A stretch of 64,000 nt of DNA from NCBI RefSeq assembly GCF_000321225.1, contig NW_004451521.1, positions 174,674 through 238,673 on the forward strand, written 5' to 3'. The number at the start of each line of letters is the position of its first letter. The stretch's first letter is position 1. Positions 34,280-45,150 of this stretch are shown piece by piece. The notes under the pieces were generated by a model. The model saw only the letters and a program-made list of their open reading frames with translations. It had not been told where the DNA came from and ran no database searches. Position numbers and translations under genes: made by a program. The stretch comes from Odobenus rosmarus divergens. Its lineage: Eukaryota; Chordata; Mammalia; Carnivora; Odobenidae.

Positions 34280-34640
34280 ACAGGAGAGTCTTATTACCGG
34301 ATCTGATTTTGAAGTGGTCCGTTTGCCATGTGGTAGAGGACAGATTGAAGAGGGGGGTGGAGCAGTGGGTGGGCCACATGGAAGAGTGACGATGGTGGCT
34401 TCCTTCAGAAAGCGTGGTGGCCCTGGGGAGGGAGAGTGGGGCAGATTTGAATGACCCCAAGACAGCACCATCCCCAGGCCTGTGACTGAGTGGGTGTGGA
34501 GATGGCGGAAAGACGGTGGATCAAGAACACCTCTGGGCCCCTGGTTTCAACAGCTCACCAGAGAGGAACGACGTCATTTGCAAACAGGCAATGCTGTACC
34601 TGAAGAAGGTTGGTCCTCTGGGAGGGAAGATGGGCTCTGG
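34280..34640 (-). mobile_element. Possible L2 relic, antisense
   Basis: 'ggacagattgaagagggggg' and 'cgatggtggcttccttcag' resemble an upstream L2 segment in antisense. The match is weak. Confidence 0.35.
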
Positions 34641-34659
34641 CCACACTGCGTTTAAAACT

Positions 34660-35050
34660 TCCATATCCATCAGAATGGTAATGGATGAGTAAGATGGTCT
34701 GGGCTCCCGATGGCATCTCTGCAGCGTTTATAAAGAGGGAATTCTATGGAAAGATGAGGAATATTCTCCAACTATATAGTTAAATGGGGGGGGGAAGTAT
34801 AGCACAGAGAGGACAGTGTGCTACCATTTTGGTTTTGAAAAATCTGTGTGTGTGCACTTGGTCACTGATATAAGGACAGAAACAGGAGAAGATAAAATAA
34901 ACTAGTAATAGGGACTATCTCTAGGGGAGACATTGGAGGTTCCAGGGGGGACAGGAAGCATTTTCATTGTATAATTTTGTGCCTCTTAAGTGTTTTGACA
35001 TGTGCACATATTAGCTATTCATTTAAATTGAATTTCAAATAAACACATAA
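34660..35050 (+). mobile_element. L1M/HAL1-type 3' end
   Basis: 'gtgtgctaccattttggtt', 'gggactatctctaggggaga' and 'cattttcattgtataatttt' follow the common L1M or HAL1 3' end ending in a 'aaataaac' tail. It is the same family as at 17520. Confidence 0.55.
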
Positions 35051-35099
35051 ATAGATGCAAAATGCGTATCTTCCTAAAAGAATGGAGGGCATGAGGTAA

Positions 35100-35875
35100 A
35101 GCCAGGAAAGCAAATAGAAGACAAAGGAGTGACAACATCACACAAATTAGAATTCCTGACGAAAACTTTTAAGCAGATAAAACAGGTTATTTTATGCTGA
35201 AGAAAGATACCGTGCAGAATTAATAGATAATTACCTTGAAACTTTATGTACTAAATATCATAGCCTGAAGCATATGGAATTTTAAAACTCAAAAATATGA
35301 AGATAAATTGGCAAAACTAAAATCACAAAGGGAGATCTAAATATACCTCTTTTTAACTGATAGAGAATTAAAAACACAGGAAATAAAGAAATCAAACAGT
35401 TAAAGTATTATTTACAGAAAATAATGAACTTTGTAACTTACACTCTATTCCTTACTTTCAAATAAATGTGGAACGTTTACAAAAGAAAAAAAGAAAGGAA
35501 GAAAGAAATTATCTGCTAGGGCAAAATGAAATCTACAAGAAATTCCCCAAAGTAAAAACTATACAGGATTCATTCCCTCCCCATAATGCAGCAAAATTAG
35601 CAATTAATATTTGGAAAGCAACCACTTGGAAATTTAAAAACCATCTCTGAGAGAAACCTAAATTGTAATCACATGTTGTTTAGAAAGAAACGGCAGTGAC
35701 ATAGAGAAACATTGCTTATCAAACCCAGTGGGGCATGACTAAGATTGTACTCAGCACATCAATAGCCTTAAAAGATTTCGTTATTTAAAAGAAGGAAATA
35801 ATGACAAAATGAATAAACCCAAATCAAACTCAAAAAACTCAATGAAAGCAAGAAAAAAATCCAAGTGTCCACATG
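35100..35875 (+). mobile_element. Old L1M ORF2 relic
   Basis: A-rich sequence with 'gggcatgactaagattgtac' and 'aaaagaaggaaataatgaca' resembling the L1 ORF2 linker between endonuclease and reverse transcriptase. No intact frame is left. Confidence 0.45.
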
Positions 35876-35876
35876 C

Positions 35877-35907
<31 letters not shown>
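35877..35907. repeat. (AC)n microsatellite
   Basis: About fifteen uninterrupted AC units, read directly. Likely length-polymorphic. Confidence 0.95.
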
Positions 35908-35909
<2 letters not shown>

Positions 35910-36139
35910 GTGAGGGAGTTGGGGAGTTCCATGTTTACACAGCTGGTAAAACTTTTAACAGTATTGGTTAATCACCAATATGCTTTAGTATGTTGATGCT
36001 CTGGAATTTTGTACGTCCAGACAGACTGTTTAACTTCTTACAACTCCATTTACAAGCACAGCGATGGTGTCCTCTTACCCTAGAGATGAAAATATAATTT
36101 GGGATAATTTTTACGGAGATACGTTTGTAAAGACTTAGA
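35908..36139. other. Unique AT-rich spacer
   Basis: Single-copy, AT-rich ('attggttaatcaccaatatg'). Nothing coding is seen. Confidence 0.45.
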
Positions 36140-36420
36140 ATTTAATTGATAATTTGACTTCTGGGTAATTGTTCGGAAGGCATAATCCTAGAGATGTGAT
36201 AAAGGATTTCCGCAAGAATTATTTTGACTGGGAAGGTCGGAAAACTTCCAACGTGCAACAATGGGAGATCAATGATTCGATTTCTGAATCATCACACGGT
36301 CATGTCCTATGTAGCCCCTTAAATCCGTGTGGAGGATTCATTTATGGTTAGGTGGGGACAGCGGCTCAGAAACATGACACGCAGAGCCCCATTTTTGTAA
36401 AATGCCTCGGCTACTCTGAA
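36140..36420 (+). mobile_element. Possible L1M ORF2 C-terminal relic
   Basis: 'tttgacttctgggtaattgt' and 'acttccaacgtgcaacaatg' parallel the L1M segment encoding the ORF2 C-terminus, at low identity. Confidence 0.4.
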
Positions 36421-36469
36421 AAATAAAACTTCCCTGAAAAAAACAGAGATTCCCAAGTAAAGTCACAGG

Positions 36470-36620
36470 TGACATTAGGAGACCCGGTTCCTGATTCTAA
36501 CTCTATTTCAGCTACATGACTTGGGAAAAACTACTTTTCCCCCTGGGCCTGTCTCCTCATCTGAAGGGACTGATTAAAATGATCCCTTCCAGGCCGAAAA
36601 TACGACTCTTTTATTTGAGG
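36470..36620 (+). mobile_element. MIR-like relic
   Basis: 'acatgacttgggaaaaacta' and 'ggcctgtctcctcatctgaa' fit a decayed sense MIR. Its first 22 bases recur exactly at 37549-37570. Confidence 0.5.
36472..36493 (+). repeat. 22-bp exact direct repeat, copy 1
   Basis: Identical to 37549-37570, about 1.08 kb away. Key text is 'attaggagacccggttcct'. Confidence 0.95.
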
Positions 36621-37230
36621 CATTCACGATAATAAAATCCTCTTGGGTATGTCATGTAAATTCAGATCTAAGGCCCTGCATTCTGTGAGTGACTGTTTTG
36701 TGCAAGTCCCCAGGGCAGGGACGGGACCCAGAGCCCTGGCGGGACCCCCCGAATCCCCTCAGTAAACCGACTGCCACCTTGCAGCAAAGGCAGAAAGCAA
36801 AGAATGTCAATGTGCCAAGCCACCTCCGTGCTAAGGAGCTTTGTCCTGCAGACAAAGCCGGGACAAAATAAGAGTTCTGCTCATTTCATGTCACAGTTTT
36901 AAGGGCCCCTGTTGGTTCCCCTCCTCAACTTTCAGGTTATTTTCATCCTGCCCACAGCTAATGATTGAGGCTTCCCAGGGTACACGGTGCGAGACCTGCG
37001 CCAGGATCTGTTCCCTTCACCAGTGATGGCCTATCACTCTCTAAGAATAAGCATTTCTAGAATCTTAATTAAAGCTCCTAAGACGCAAAACACATTGGAT
37101 TGTTTTTTTCTGTTATCCTTTCCCTTCCTTTTTTTTTTTTTCTCCATTTCCTCACTTCTTGGCTCAAGATTCAATTTTCAGTTTCCAGTGCCTCCACGTC
37201 GTGTTGTACCCAAGGAGACGATTTCCCCCT
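36621..37230. other. Unique sequence
   Basis: Single-copy DNA. A T-rich pyrimidine stretch lies at about 37105-37145. Nothing coding is recognised. Confidence 0.5.
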
Positions 37231-37530
37231 GATTGTGAGTGCAGGGAAGTCACGGCGCGTCCTCCCACTGGGGCAGCAGAGACATTCCTTCCCCCAGGCC
37301 GCTCGCTCACTGCGGGTAGGGAACTGGGCGTTGGAGGCGGGGCACTGGGCCCCACCTGCAGCACGGGACCGCGCACAGGTCACTGCTACCCCAGCCTCAA
37401 TTTCGCATCTGTTATAAAACCCGGAAAGGAGGTGAAGAGGGAGGGAAGTTGCTCGCCAATCGCCAGCTGGAAATGCCCGGTCTGGTGAAGGGCTGTCCCT
37501 GCGGACTTGTCTGCGGGTCACTCGTTTACA
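37231..37530. promoter_or_regulatory. CpG-rich cluster
   Basis: About 19 CpG in 300 bases with GC over 55%, well above most of the window but shorter than a standard island. The TATAAAA at 37413-37419 falls inside MIR-like text ('cctcaatttcgcatctgtta'), so it is weak evidence for a promoter. Confidence 0.4.
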
Positions 37531-38570
37531 TGGTAGCGCAGCTCTGTCACATTAGGAGACCCGGTTCCTGGTACCAAGCGTACATGAAGCAGCTACTGTG
37601 AACAGAACCTCCACTTGTCCCCGGACATGTGACACAGTTGTGCACCTCCATCAGAGCCCGATGGATGTGAATTCCCATGAACCTTCTTCCTTCCAGGCCT
37701 GGGGAAGTGAAGACTCAACCCCCCGCCACAATCCTACCCCAGACAGAAGCAATGCCTCAGCACCTTGCATACAACTCTCTTCCAGGACTCAATATGCCTT
37801 CTTATAATGATGTATTTCAGTGTCCATCGTTGGCAACCAACCTTGTGCTCGCTGAAGGCAAGAACCCTGGGCCCTGAGGTTAGATCTGCTGCACTCGGTG
37901 CAGACGAACAAATGAGCCAGGTAGGAATGCAGGACACGTGTGATCTGGGTGGGGTCTCCAACCTGTAGGGCTCCCCCCTGAGAAGCGCAGCACTCAATGG
38001 GAGGGACAGGCCTCGGGCTGGGAGCAGACAGCGTGGTTTTGTGGGAGAGACAGAGTTAGGCCGAGCTCACTCTGATGCTGAGACCGGGAGAGGCGCTCAG
38101 GGAGGGATCCGCCTCTCCCAGTGTCCGCACTCCCCAGCCAGAGTTTAGCTGGACCAGTATCATAGGTGGGTGTAGCCAAGATGCAACCCAGGTCTCCTTT
38201 CTCCCCAAAATATAGGAAAATTCTTATGGAACTTCAAATCATGAGGCTTGTGGAAGATGGAAAACACTCGTTGGGAAACTCAGGAGGTTCCAACGCCGGG
38301 ACCACCTCCCCCTCCAGATGCCGGCTACACATGCCCTGCCTGGGTTTGTCACCATGTGGACCCAGACATGACACGGCTCCCCCCCATGTGAGACCACAGC
38401 TGCCCCCCACCAGGCACAGGACCACAGGTGAAGGTGGCCGAGGATCTGGGGGTGGGGGGACACAAGTGATGTGCTCGGTGACACGGGAACCCCAGAGCGC
38501 ACTGTAAGATCTCCCACTCTGCCCCTTCTCTGAAGCCTCTGTCAGGCCCACGGGGACACCAAGCCATGTC
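37531..38570. other. Unique sequence, no gene recognised
   Basis: GC-rich single-copy DNA holding the second copy of the 22-bp repeat. Overlapping frames near 38166-38567 on both strands show no domain. Confidence 0.5.
37549..37570 (+). repeat. 22-bp exact direct repeat, copy 2
   Basis: Identical to 36472-36493. No wider homology is visible beyond a base or two on either side. Confidence 0.95.
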
Positions 38571-38940
38571 TAACTCCGTACACGTCTTTCCTCACCGCTC
38601 ATCCTGGCTCCTTCCACGAGGCCTCACTCCCTCCTCGTGGGTCCTTCCGCTCTCGCCCACACTAAGCCTCCAGCCCCCCGGAACCTCGGTCCAGAAAGCT
38701 GCAGTTCCCTCTCCTTCCTTCTGTGGTTTGAGCCACTGCCGGCCTCCCGGCGGCCCATCACAGACGTTCCTGAGCAAAGGAAGAAGTGTGAGACCTGCCG
38801 TCCTTCGTGTTCAATGGCACCTGCCAGAAGGCGGCCTCCTGGCCTGGGCGAGAGCCAGCCAAGGGCACGGTCCACACAGTGCTCATGTCGGAAGGCTTGG
38901 ACATCAGCGTCGGGAGCATGTTCACCGGGCAGTTCGGCGG
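38571..38940. promoter_or_regulatory. CpG-rich cluster
   Basis: About 24 CpG in 370 bases of roughly 60% GC. Three long competing frames (156, 161 and 122 codons) cross it in different frames and strands, a normal effect of GC-rich DNA with few stop codons. Confidence 0.4.
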
Positions 38941-39267
38941 AGGACACTAAATGGCACAATGCAGGGTCTTTTCCTTCAGTCTCCCTGGGATATCTGGAAG
39001 CGTGACAGGGAGGCCATGAGGCCCCTCTTTTTCTAGGCTCTGTTATATTTCTTGAGGCCAGACCGGTGGGGTTGGCGGGAGCAAGGTTCCCTGAGACAGC
39101 TACAAACAAGGGAAGACCGGAGGGAATTTAGAACAAAGTTGGCTTTCCTTTTGGCTTGTCTGGGGGAGTGAAAATAACATCTAAAAATCTCATCATGAGG
39201 CACTGGCTGAGCAGAAAAGCATCCCTTCCGCCTCAGGCCCAACTATGAGCCCAGCAGCAGCCCCACC

Positions 39268-39289
39268 GGGGTGGGGTGGGGGCGAGGGG
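39268..39289 (+). other. G-quadruplex motif
   Basis: Four runs of at least four G with loops of 1, 1 and 3 bases. This is a strong canonical quadruplex pattern, read directly. Confidence 0.85.
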
Positions 39290-39619
39290 CCTCAGTCCAG
39301 AGAACGGTGCACTTTGCACTTCACACCGGTGGGGGCTCTCTGCTCCGGGGCCTCACACATAAACACAGACTTCTGCATGAGCCACTCCACCTCGTTTTTG
39401 TTTTAATCCATTTTCTAAGCTAATGTAGTGTTTTCAGTATGATTCCACAGTGTCTTGGCATAGGAGAGACCATGATGTCATATTTGAACTATTCATTATG
39501 ATTCTAATATGTGAGGGGAAATGGCCAATTCTTCTCTGGCTCTGTGTGTGATGACAATATGAACATTCTCTATCCAGTTAAGAGTAAATCAAGATGCAAA
39601 AGACCTATCATTTCCCAAA

Positions 39620-39642
39620 GAGGGCTGTAGCCGACAGCCCTC
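39620..39642. other. Perfect 9-bp hairpin
   Basis: 'gagggctgt' and 'acagccctc' are exact reverse complements separated by five bases. Confidence 0.9.
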
Positions 39643-39889
39643 ATAAATTAGGAGTTGCTTCCTTGGAGGTTATATAAACTTGGTAATTATTTTTAGGAGT
39701 AGATAACTGTGATCAGATTGAGGGGCCCTACCGACAGAAAAGAGGGAAAGAGACAACCAAAGAGGAAAATTGAATACGGCTTGGGAACGTTGATTCTGTG
39801 TTTATTCTCAGAAGGGAGGGAGGAGAGAAGAGAGGGGCCAGAGGAACGGAGAAGAAGCTATCTTCCATGTGGGCTCTTTCCCAAATGGG

Positions 39890-40010
39890 TCCCTCGAGTC
39901 ATAGACATTCGGTTCTGGAAGAAACTGAGGCACAGAGATGCGAGGTAACTTAGCCAAATCTCGCCAGTGAGTTACGCCAGAAGGAGGGTGAGGAAGCGTG
40001 TCTTCCAGGG
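39890..40010 (-). mobile_element. MIR-like relic, antisense
   Basis: 'gaagaaactgaggcacagag', 'cgaggtaacttagccaaatc' fit antisense MIR. Confidence 0.5.
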
Positions 40011-41782
40011 TCCCAATCAGTGCATGAGTCCTTGGAGCTGTGTGTCTCAGGAGCGCATCAACCGGGGTTGGCCTGCCTAGTTTCTACTGTAACTTCTGTA
40101 AGAGAGCTGCCTTTTGGAGATCAGTTCAGGCTTGGGCTTTCTGTCACCACCTAACACAACCCCAGGAGAGAATTAGTCCTCAGGAGCAGTGAGGGGCTGA
40201 GGAGGGTTTCGGAATGCAGGATCAGAAGGTCAGGCTCCGAGCTCAGACCTCCCTGCCCTTTGCTCAGTGAGGCTCGGACCCCTCCTCAAGATGAATGAGC
40301 CCATCACGCCTGCCCAGTCTGTCCCACAGAGTTAAGGGTGGGTTGAGCAAGATGAGGAAGGGAGAAATGCTCATCAGTTGTAAAGCATAAAATAAGCAAG
40401 CGCTGTGATTAGGAGGATCATGATGGTGGAGATCTTCCAAAAGAATGTAAGAGTAAGAGCCCACAGACTTTCGGGTCTTCTGTGCTTGAGGCTCTGCTCC
40501 CGAGGGAAGAAGGGGGCCAGGGACCAAATGCTCTCCCACAAGGGAGACAAAGGACCCAGGAACCTGGATGGATGGATAAGCCTGCTGGGGCAACATTCTC
40601 AGCCAGGATGCCAGGAACTTCCCTGAGGTGGATGCTGCCTGCTCCATGCCCAGCTTCAGGGCAGTCAAACTCCAGAAACCACATGCACGGTGCGACCCCA
40701 GCTCACTCAAGTTCAAAATCACCGCAAAAGGCAAAACCACATAGTGTCAGCTTTTACCTTGCCAGTCTCAGCTGAACAGATCTCACACATCTAACTCATT
40801 TTCTTAGGGCTGGAACGGGCTGGGGTCTCCCTAGTGGGGCCCCGGTTGCAATAGTTAGCTGGTATTTTGGCCTATGTTGTCCAAAAACGTACACATCTTC
40901 AAAGACCAGAATCATAGCCAGGCAGTTTAGATGCTCAGAGTCCCAGCCCCTGGAGACTAGATGGGCAGAGAGGGCAGGAAGTCACTTTTCTCATCCCGTG
41001 GACTCAGGGAAGGAACTCATTCAGGAGAAGGATGGGCAAAGTTCCCTCCAGCACTTAGACTCCCTCTGTCTCCTCCCTCCCTCTCCTCCCAAGGTTATAA
41101 CTAAGTTAGCATGTGGGAGGTGCCTTGTCTGAACAAACGCTGGAGCTCTGGACCAGTCTCAGCAGATCTTTCCCCCCACCGTGCTTACCACTGAGGTCCC
41201 TCAGGCCCCAGAACGTGCACCACAAACAGGCTTAGTCAGTGGGGCCAGGCCTAGTCAGGTGGAGCACCTGACTGGCCTCGCTTGGGATCCTGACAGGGCC
41301 CCCCGAGAGCCAGCGGGGAGCCTCCCCCCTCAGACCCTGAAAGGGTCCCGAGACAGAGCTCATGTCGTACTCTCGGCAAAGGACCGAGAACCATGTATTG
41401 GAAATAACTCCAGTCCGAGGCCCCTTCTCCTCTTTCCTTGGCCCTGCAGACATATGTTATCTAGCCTGGGGAAGATTCCTCACCTTTCCAGGGTCTGTAA
41501 ATTGGGAAGACTGGCCTAGATGAGCTCCAAGCACCTCTCCTCTCTGACACCCTACCTGGACCAACGATGTGCTGATACACAATGTCACCAGACGCTTTCC
41601 ACAGACACTCAGGGCTGGACACACCCATCTATACTAACACAGCGCTCAGGCTCCAGAACTTCCTTAAAGCATCACTCTGCAGCCCCAGATTAAAAAATAC
41701 AGGAATGAGACATGGCTGCATCCGAAGTCCAAAGTGGGGGGTTTGGGGTGCTGCGTCACTATTGAATGCCGGGCCCCTGGTT
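40011..41782. other. Unique sequence, no gene recognised
   Basis: Single-copy, GC-moderate DNA. The 158-codon minus frame (40264-40740) and the 112-codon plus frame (41181-41519) show no domain and are overlapped by other open frames. Confidence 0.5.
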
Positions 41783-41965
41783 TATTTTAGTTAACAAGTA
41801 TTTAGGCAGCACCGATATTGCCCGACATTGTTCTAAGCACTTTATAAACAGTAATTCTCTTGGTCCTGGTTGCAGCCTTATTATGCCCACTTTCCTGACA
41901 AGAAAGCTGAGGCACAAAGAAATGAAGAAACTTGCCTAGGAGCATACTGCTAATAAGTAAGGGCT
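41783..41965 (-). mobile_element. MIR SINE relic, antisense
   Basis: 'gttctaagcactttataaac', 'ccttattatgcccactttcc', 'gaaagctgaggcacaaagaa' match antisense MIR. Confidence 0.75.
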
Positions 41966-42244
41966 CCTTCACAATACTTGCTCAGGGTTTGACATGATTA
42001 GTGTTCCCACCAACGGGGAGAGGGATGGGAACCAAAATCTCTAGGGAGGAGCATTAAGAAGGCTGGGAAGTAGGCCCAGGCTTTATGACCCTCAAGCTCA
42101 TGCTTTCCCCACTTCCATAGCATTTCTCACAGTACCGGCTGCCAGAAGACATTAATAGGTATTTTGCCAAGATGTGAAAAGGAGATGTAGGTGGGGCTTG
42201 AAGTTTAGCAGGCCCCTTTGCTGTAAGTTTTTTCAGAGCCTTTA
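41966..42244. other. Unique spacer
   Basis: Single-copy sequence. Nothing is recognised. Confidence 0.45.
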
Positions 42245-42450
42245 CTCTGAATAATACTATTAATCAATTAATCAATCACTGATTATTATCTAACTAATCA
42301 TCAATTATTTTTGTTATTATATAACTGCTAATCAATTATTCATTATATAACAATAATGACTATACAATTATTAATTAACATTTATTAGTGTTATCAATTA
42401 ATTAACAGTCAGTAATAATTAGTATAATGAATTCATTATTATTAATGCTA
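42245..42450. repeat. AT-rich degenerate minisatellite
   Basis: About 200 bases almost without G or C, made of variants of 'atcaatta' and 'attatt' with many short inverted repeats ('ttaatcaattaatcaatc', 'caattattaattaac'). It looks expanded from a short AT motif. Scaffold attachment or cruciform potential is inference. Confidence 0.75.
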
Positions 42451-42761
42451 CTCAGACTTTTTGCCCTAATAATCATTATGAATCTCCCAGGGAGGTGATA
42501 GAATGCAACTTCTGTCAAACATGTTTGACAATGGGGCCCTTTTCTTGAGGAGTACCCCAAGGGATGAAAGCCCTAACAAACACACTTTGGAGACACCAGC
42601 GGAATACAGTAGAAAGTTGAGATGTACTCATTACAGCCTCGGATGTGACTATCCACTTCCTCCCCTTCTGAACTCAGGCATTACATCATCCTCCCCTTTC
42701 CTAAACACGTCTAACTCACCCCTTGGTGTTATGTGTGAACACACCTGTCTCCCCTCCACTA

Positions 42762-42872
42762 CTAGGGGATAAACTCCTTAAGATAGAGCCCTCTCTGGTT
42801 TATCTGTAATCTTCAGAGTGATGAGCACAGTGTCTTGCTCATAGTTGAATGAATGAATGAATGAACGAAATG
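42762..42872 (+). mobile_element. L2 3' end
   Basis: 'gataaactccttaagataga', 'gatgagcacagtgtcttgct' and the terminal 'tgaatgaatgaatgaatga' are the sense L2 3' end. Confidence 0.75.
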
Positions 42873-43084
42873 TTCATTCCATTTTAAAACCATTTCCATA
42901 TGAGAACAACAGAAACCTGCATCCCAAGAAAAGAAAGAAAACTAAAACTGAGAGCATCCATTGGGAATTGGATTTCTAGGGTGGCAATGCAGTGAAAAAT
43001 AGGCTGGTTCTCCCAAGAGAGTTAGTTCTCTGGTAACAGAAAGGGGAGAGAGAGAAAAGCAAAAGAAGCTGCAAGATTACCCAA
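42873..43084. other. Unique spacer
   Basis: Single-copy purine-rich sequence. Nothing is recognised. Confidence 0.45.
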
Positions 43085-43200
43085 CTTTTAGAGCCAGAGG
43101 GACATTGAAGACATACCTGCCTGAGTCTGATATTTTATAGGTGGGGAAACAGAGGCACAGAGTGATGTCCCCCAAGGCCAAAAACTATCATCCCCAGAAT
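43085..43200 (-). mobile_element. MIR-like relic, antisense
   Basis: 'ttataggtggggaaacagag' and 'gcacagagtgatgtccccca' resemble antisense MIR. It is short and diverged. Confidence 0.45.
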
Positions 43201-44219
43201 TTAATAATGCTATCAAGGCTGTAAATCCAAAGAATCATGCAAAACTGACCTCCTGAAATTATTTCTAAGGAAATGGCATTATCGGTAGGCAGGGAAAAAA
43301 TCAATTTCTTATTAGATTCTCTTCCTATTTGGAAATAGGATGGGGCTATCTAATTTAGAAGGGCCTAGGGGCGATTGTCCTGTCAGTCCTGAGCTGAGCT
43401 CTCAGCACCCTACCCTCCCCCACCCCTTCTCCCAGAGCTCAGATCCAGGCTGTCTAACCGGACAGTGGCCCCTGAATGCTAAACCCTGGTTTTCTACCCC
43501 TCACACCAAGCCTGCAAAGCATAAGGTTCACAGTGGAGAAAGTGCAATTTCCGCGGCTTGCCCATCAGCGGGCCTGCTCAACGCATCCTTTTTCATCAAT
43601 CTTGGTAACAGTTGAAGTAAAACTCATGTTTTTTTATTCAGGTCTAAAATAAATGAGCAGCAGCTGATTTCCTCGGCCTGGTACAAAACTGCAGTCATGA
43701 AAGATGAAAAGGAACAAAGCCATTGGGCCAGGAGTTTTTTTTGTGGTTTCCTGTGAAATATCATGTTCCCTCCACATGTCCTGGAGTTCTCTCAGTGCTC
43801 ACTGCAAGAAACCTCAGTCAGACGCGGGCTGCCGCTCAAATCTGGGGCCTTGTCTAAACCCTACACACGAGGGAGCTCGGGGGACAGCTCTCTTCGAGTT
43901 CTTCTAAGGTCAACGGTATTTGTTTGTAGATAGGAATGTCTGCTGAGAACAGGCTACAAACAAGTGGGAATTCCCACACTCTGTTCTCTGGAAAAAGCCA
44001 TAAATGCTGCAGTAGCTCCATCAAATTTAACAATTTATTCCAACACCTATCGGAACAATTTGGGCACACTTTTATGGCTCAGTGGAGGGTTGACCTACAT
44101 GGGCAGATATGGACCAAAATAGAGAGAAGGGCCACATGGAAAAGAAAAAATCTAGATCTCTATAAGCAAGAACAAATGGCAAGTAGAATTTCTAATGTCT
44201 CCGTATAGGAGAGGCACGG
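43201..44219. other. Unique sequence, no gene recognised
   Basis: Single-copy DNA. A repeat-free stretch around 43610-43700 ('gtctaaaataaatgagcagc') could be conserved non-coding. No exon is supported. Confidence 0.45.
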
Positions 44220-44440
44220 TCTGCATTTTATTAAATACTTTTATCTATATTACATACTTTCATTCATCTTATCTTATTCAATCCTCACAAGGCTGGCGGT
44301 GGTAGTTAATGGTAGTTGCCCCGAGGTACAGCTGCTAAGACTCAGGGAAGTTAAAGAAAGCACCCAAGGTCACCCTGGTGCTGACAGAGTCAGGTTTAGG
44401 GCAAGACTGGACTTCTTCCTCTGTCCGGTCAATCCACACA
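44220..44440 (-). mobile_element. MIR SINE relic, antisense
   Basis: 'attacatactttcattcatc', 'cttattcaatcctcacaagg' and 'gggaagttaaagaaagcacc' match antisense MIR. Confidence 0.65.
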
Positions 44441-45114
44441 ACTCTGGGTAGAGCCTCCTGACTTGCACACAACGCTGATGGGATCCCGCCACACTTAAAC
44501 ATGCCATTCAGGTGCCCTGCCAGAGACAGAGACAAAATTCTCCCTTAGGGATCCCATCATCGGAGGAGCTATTCCTGGCTTGGCGGGCTTGCTGCTGCGG
44601 CATGTGGGAGCGACCGCCAGGGGCACCGTGGTCACCGGAGTAGAACCACAGGACAGAGGCAGGCAGGTCCTGCGGTACACGGTTCCATTCAAGTTCATTG
44701 TAAACAACTCTGTTTTAATAGCAGAGCGTGGCTATTATTAACTTCTATTGCTCTGTCCAGATGTGGAATCAAAATTTAGAGAAAAACAGCAACATGCAAT
44801 TTAATCATTTCCATATTAATATCCAGCTACCAGCAACCGGCATTCAGTCCATCCTTGACCGTCTCCCACACTAAACTAGAACACAGTCTTGCAGGGTGGC
44901 ACCTGTCAGGGGCGTAGGCACAGCTCTGGTGGTGGCCCCGTTTCTTGGCCACTGCCATCCTGCCCGGGTCCATCCCAGGTGGTGAAAGCCTTTTGCCCTG
45001 ACAGCCCCAGCAGAGCCCATGCCCTGAGCCAGACTCGACTGAGTGTTTGGGAGCCTTGCTGTGTCTTGGATGTGGGCTGCCAAGAGTTGTGCTGCTGTGG
45101 ATCCACGCGAGCAG
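44441..45114. other. Unique sequence
   Basis: Includes an AT-rich, homeodomain-site-bearing block at about 44700-44830 ('aatttaatcatttccatatt') that may be conserved non-coding DNA. Several minus frames toward 45195 read through the adjacent CA repeat and are not genes. Confidence 0.45.
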
Positions 45115-45150
45115 GCACGCACGCGCGTGCGCACACACACACACACACAC
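45115..45150. repeat. Alternating purine-pyrimidine tract (CG/CA)
   Basis: Thirty-six bases of strict alternation, beginning GCACGCACGCGCGTGCGC and continuing as CA. The CG-rich start is the most Z-DNA-prone type of sequence. Confidence 0.92.

Larger units (their letters stand above)
38941..39889. other. Unique sequence with structured motifs
   Basis: Contains a G-quadruplex motif (39268-39289), a perfect hairpin (39620-39642) and a repeat-free AT-rich block from about 39380 to 39700 that could be conserved non-coding DNA. No exon is seen. Confidence 0.5.

Noticed and set aside
37413..37419. TATAAAA as a possible promoter TATA box
   Set aside because: It lies in MIR-like text equivalent to 'catctgtaaaa', so it is probably coincidental. 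No transcript evidence.
38566..39109. Opposing frames of 156 and 161 codons
   Set aside because: Both cover the same CpG-rich DNA in opposite directions. Scarcity of stop codons in GC-rich DNA explains them.
40264..40740. 158-codon minus-strand open frame
   Set aside because: No domain, overlapped by two plus-strand frames. No evidence of splice sites or conservation.
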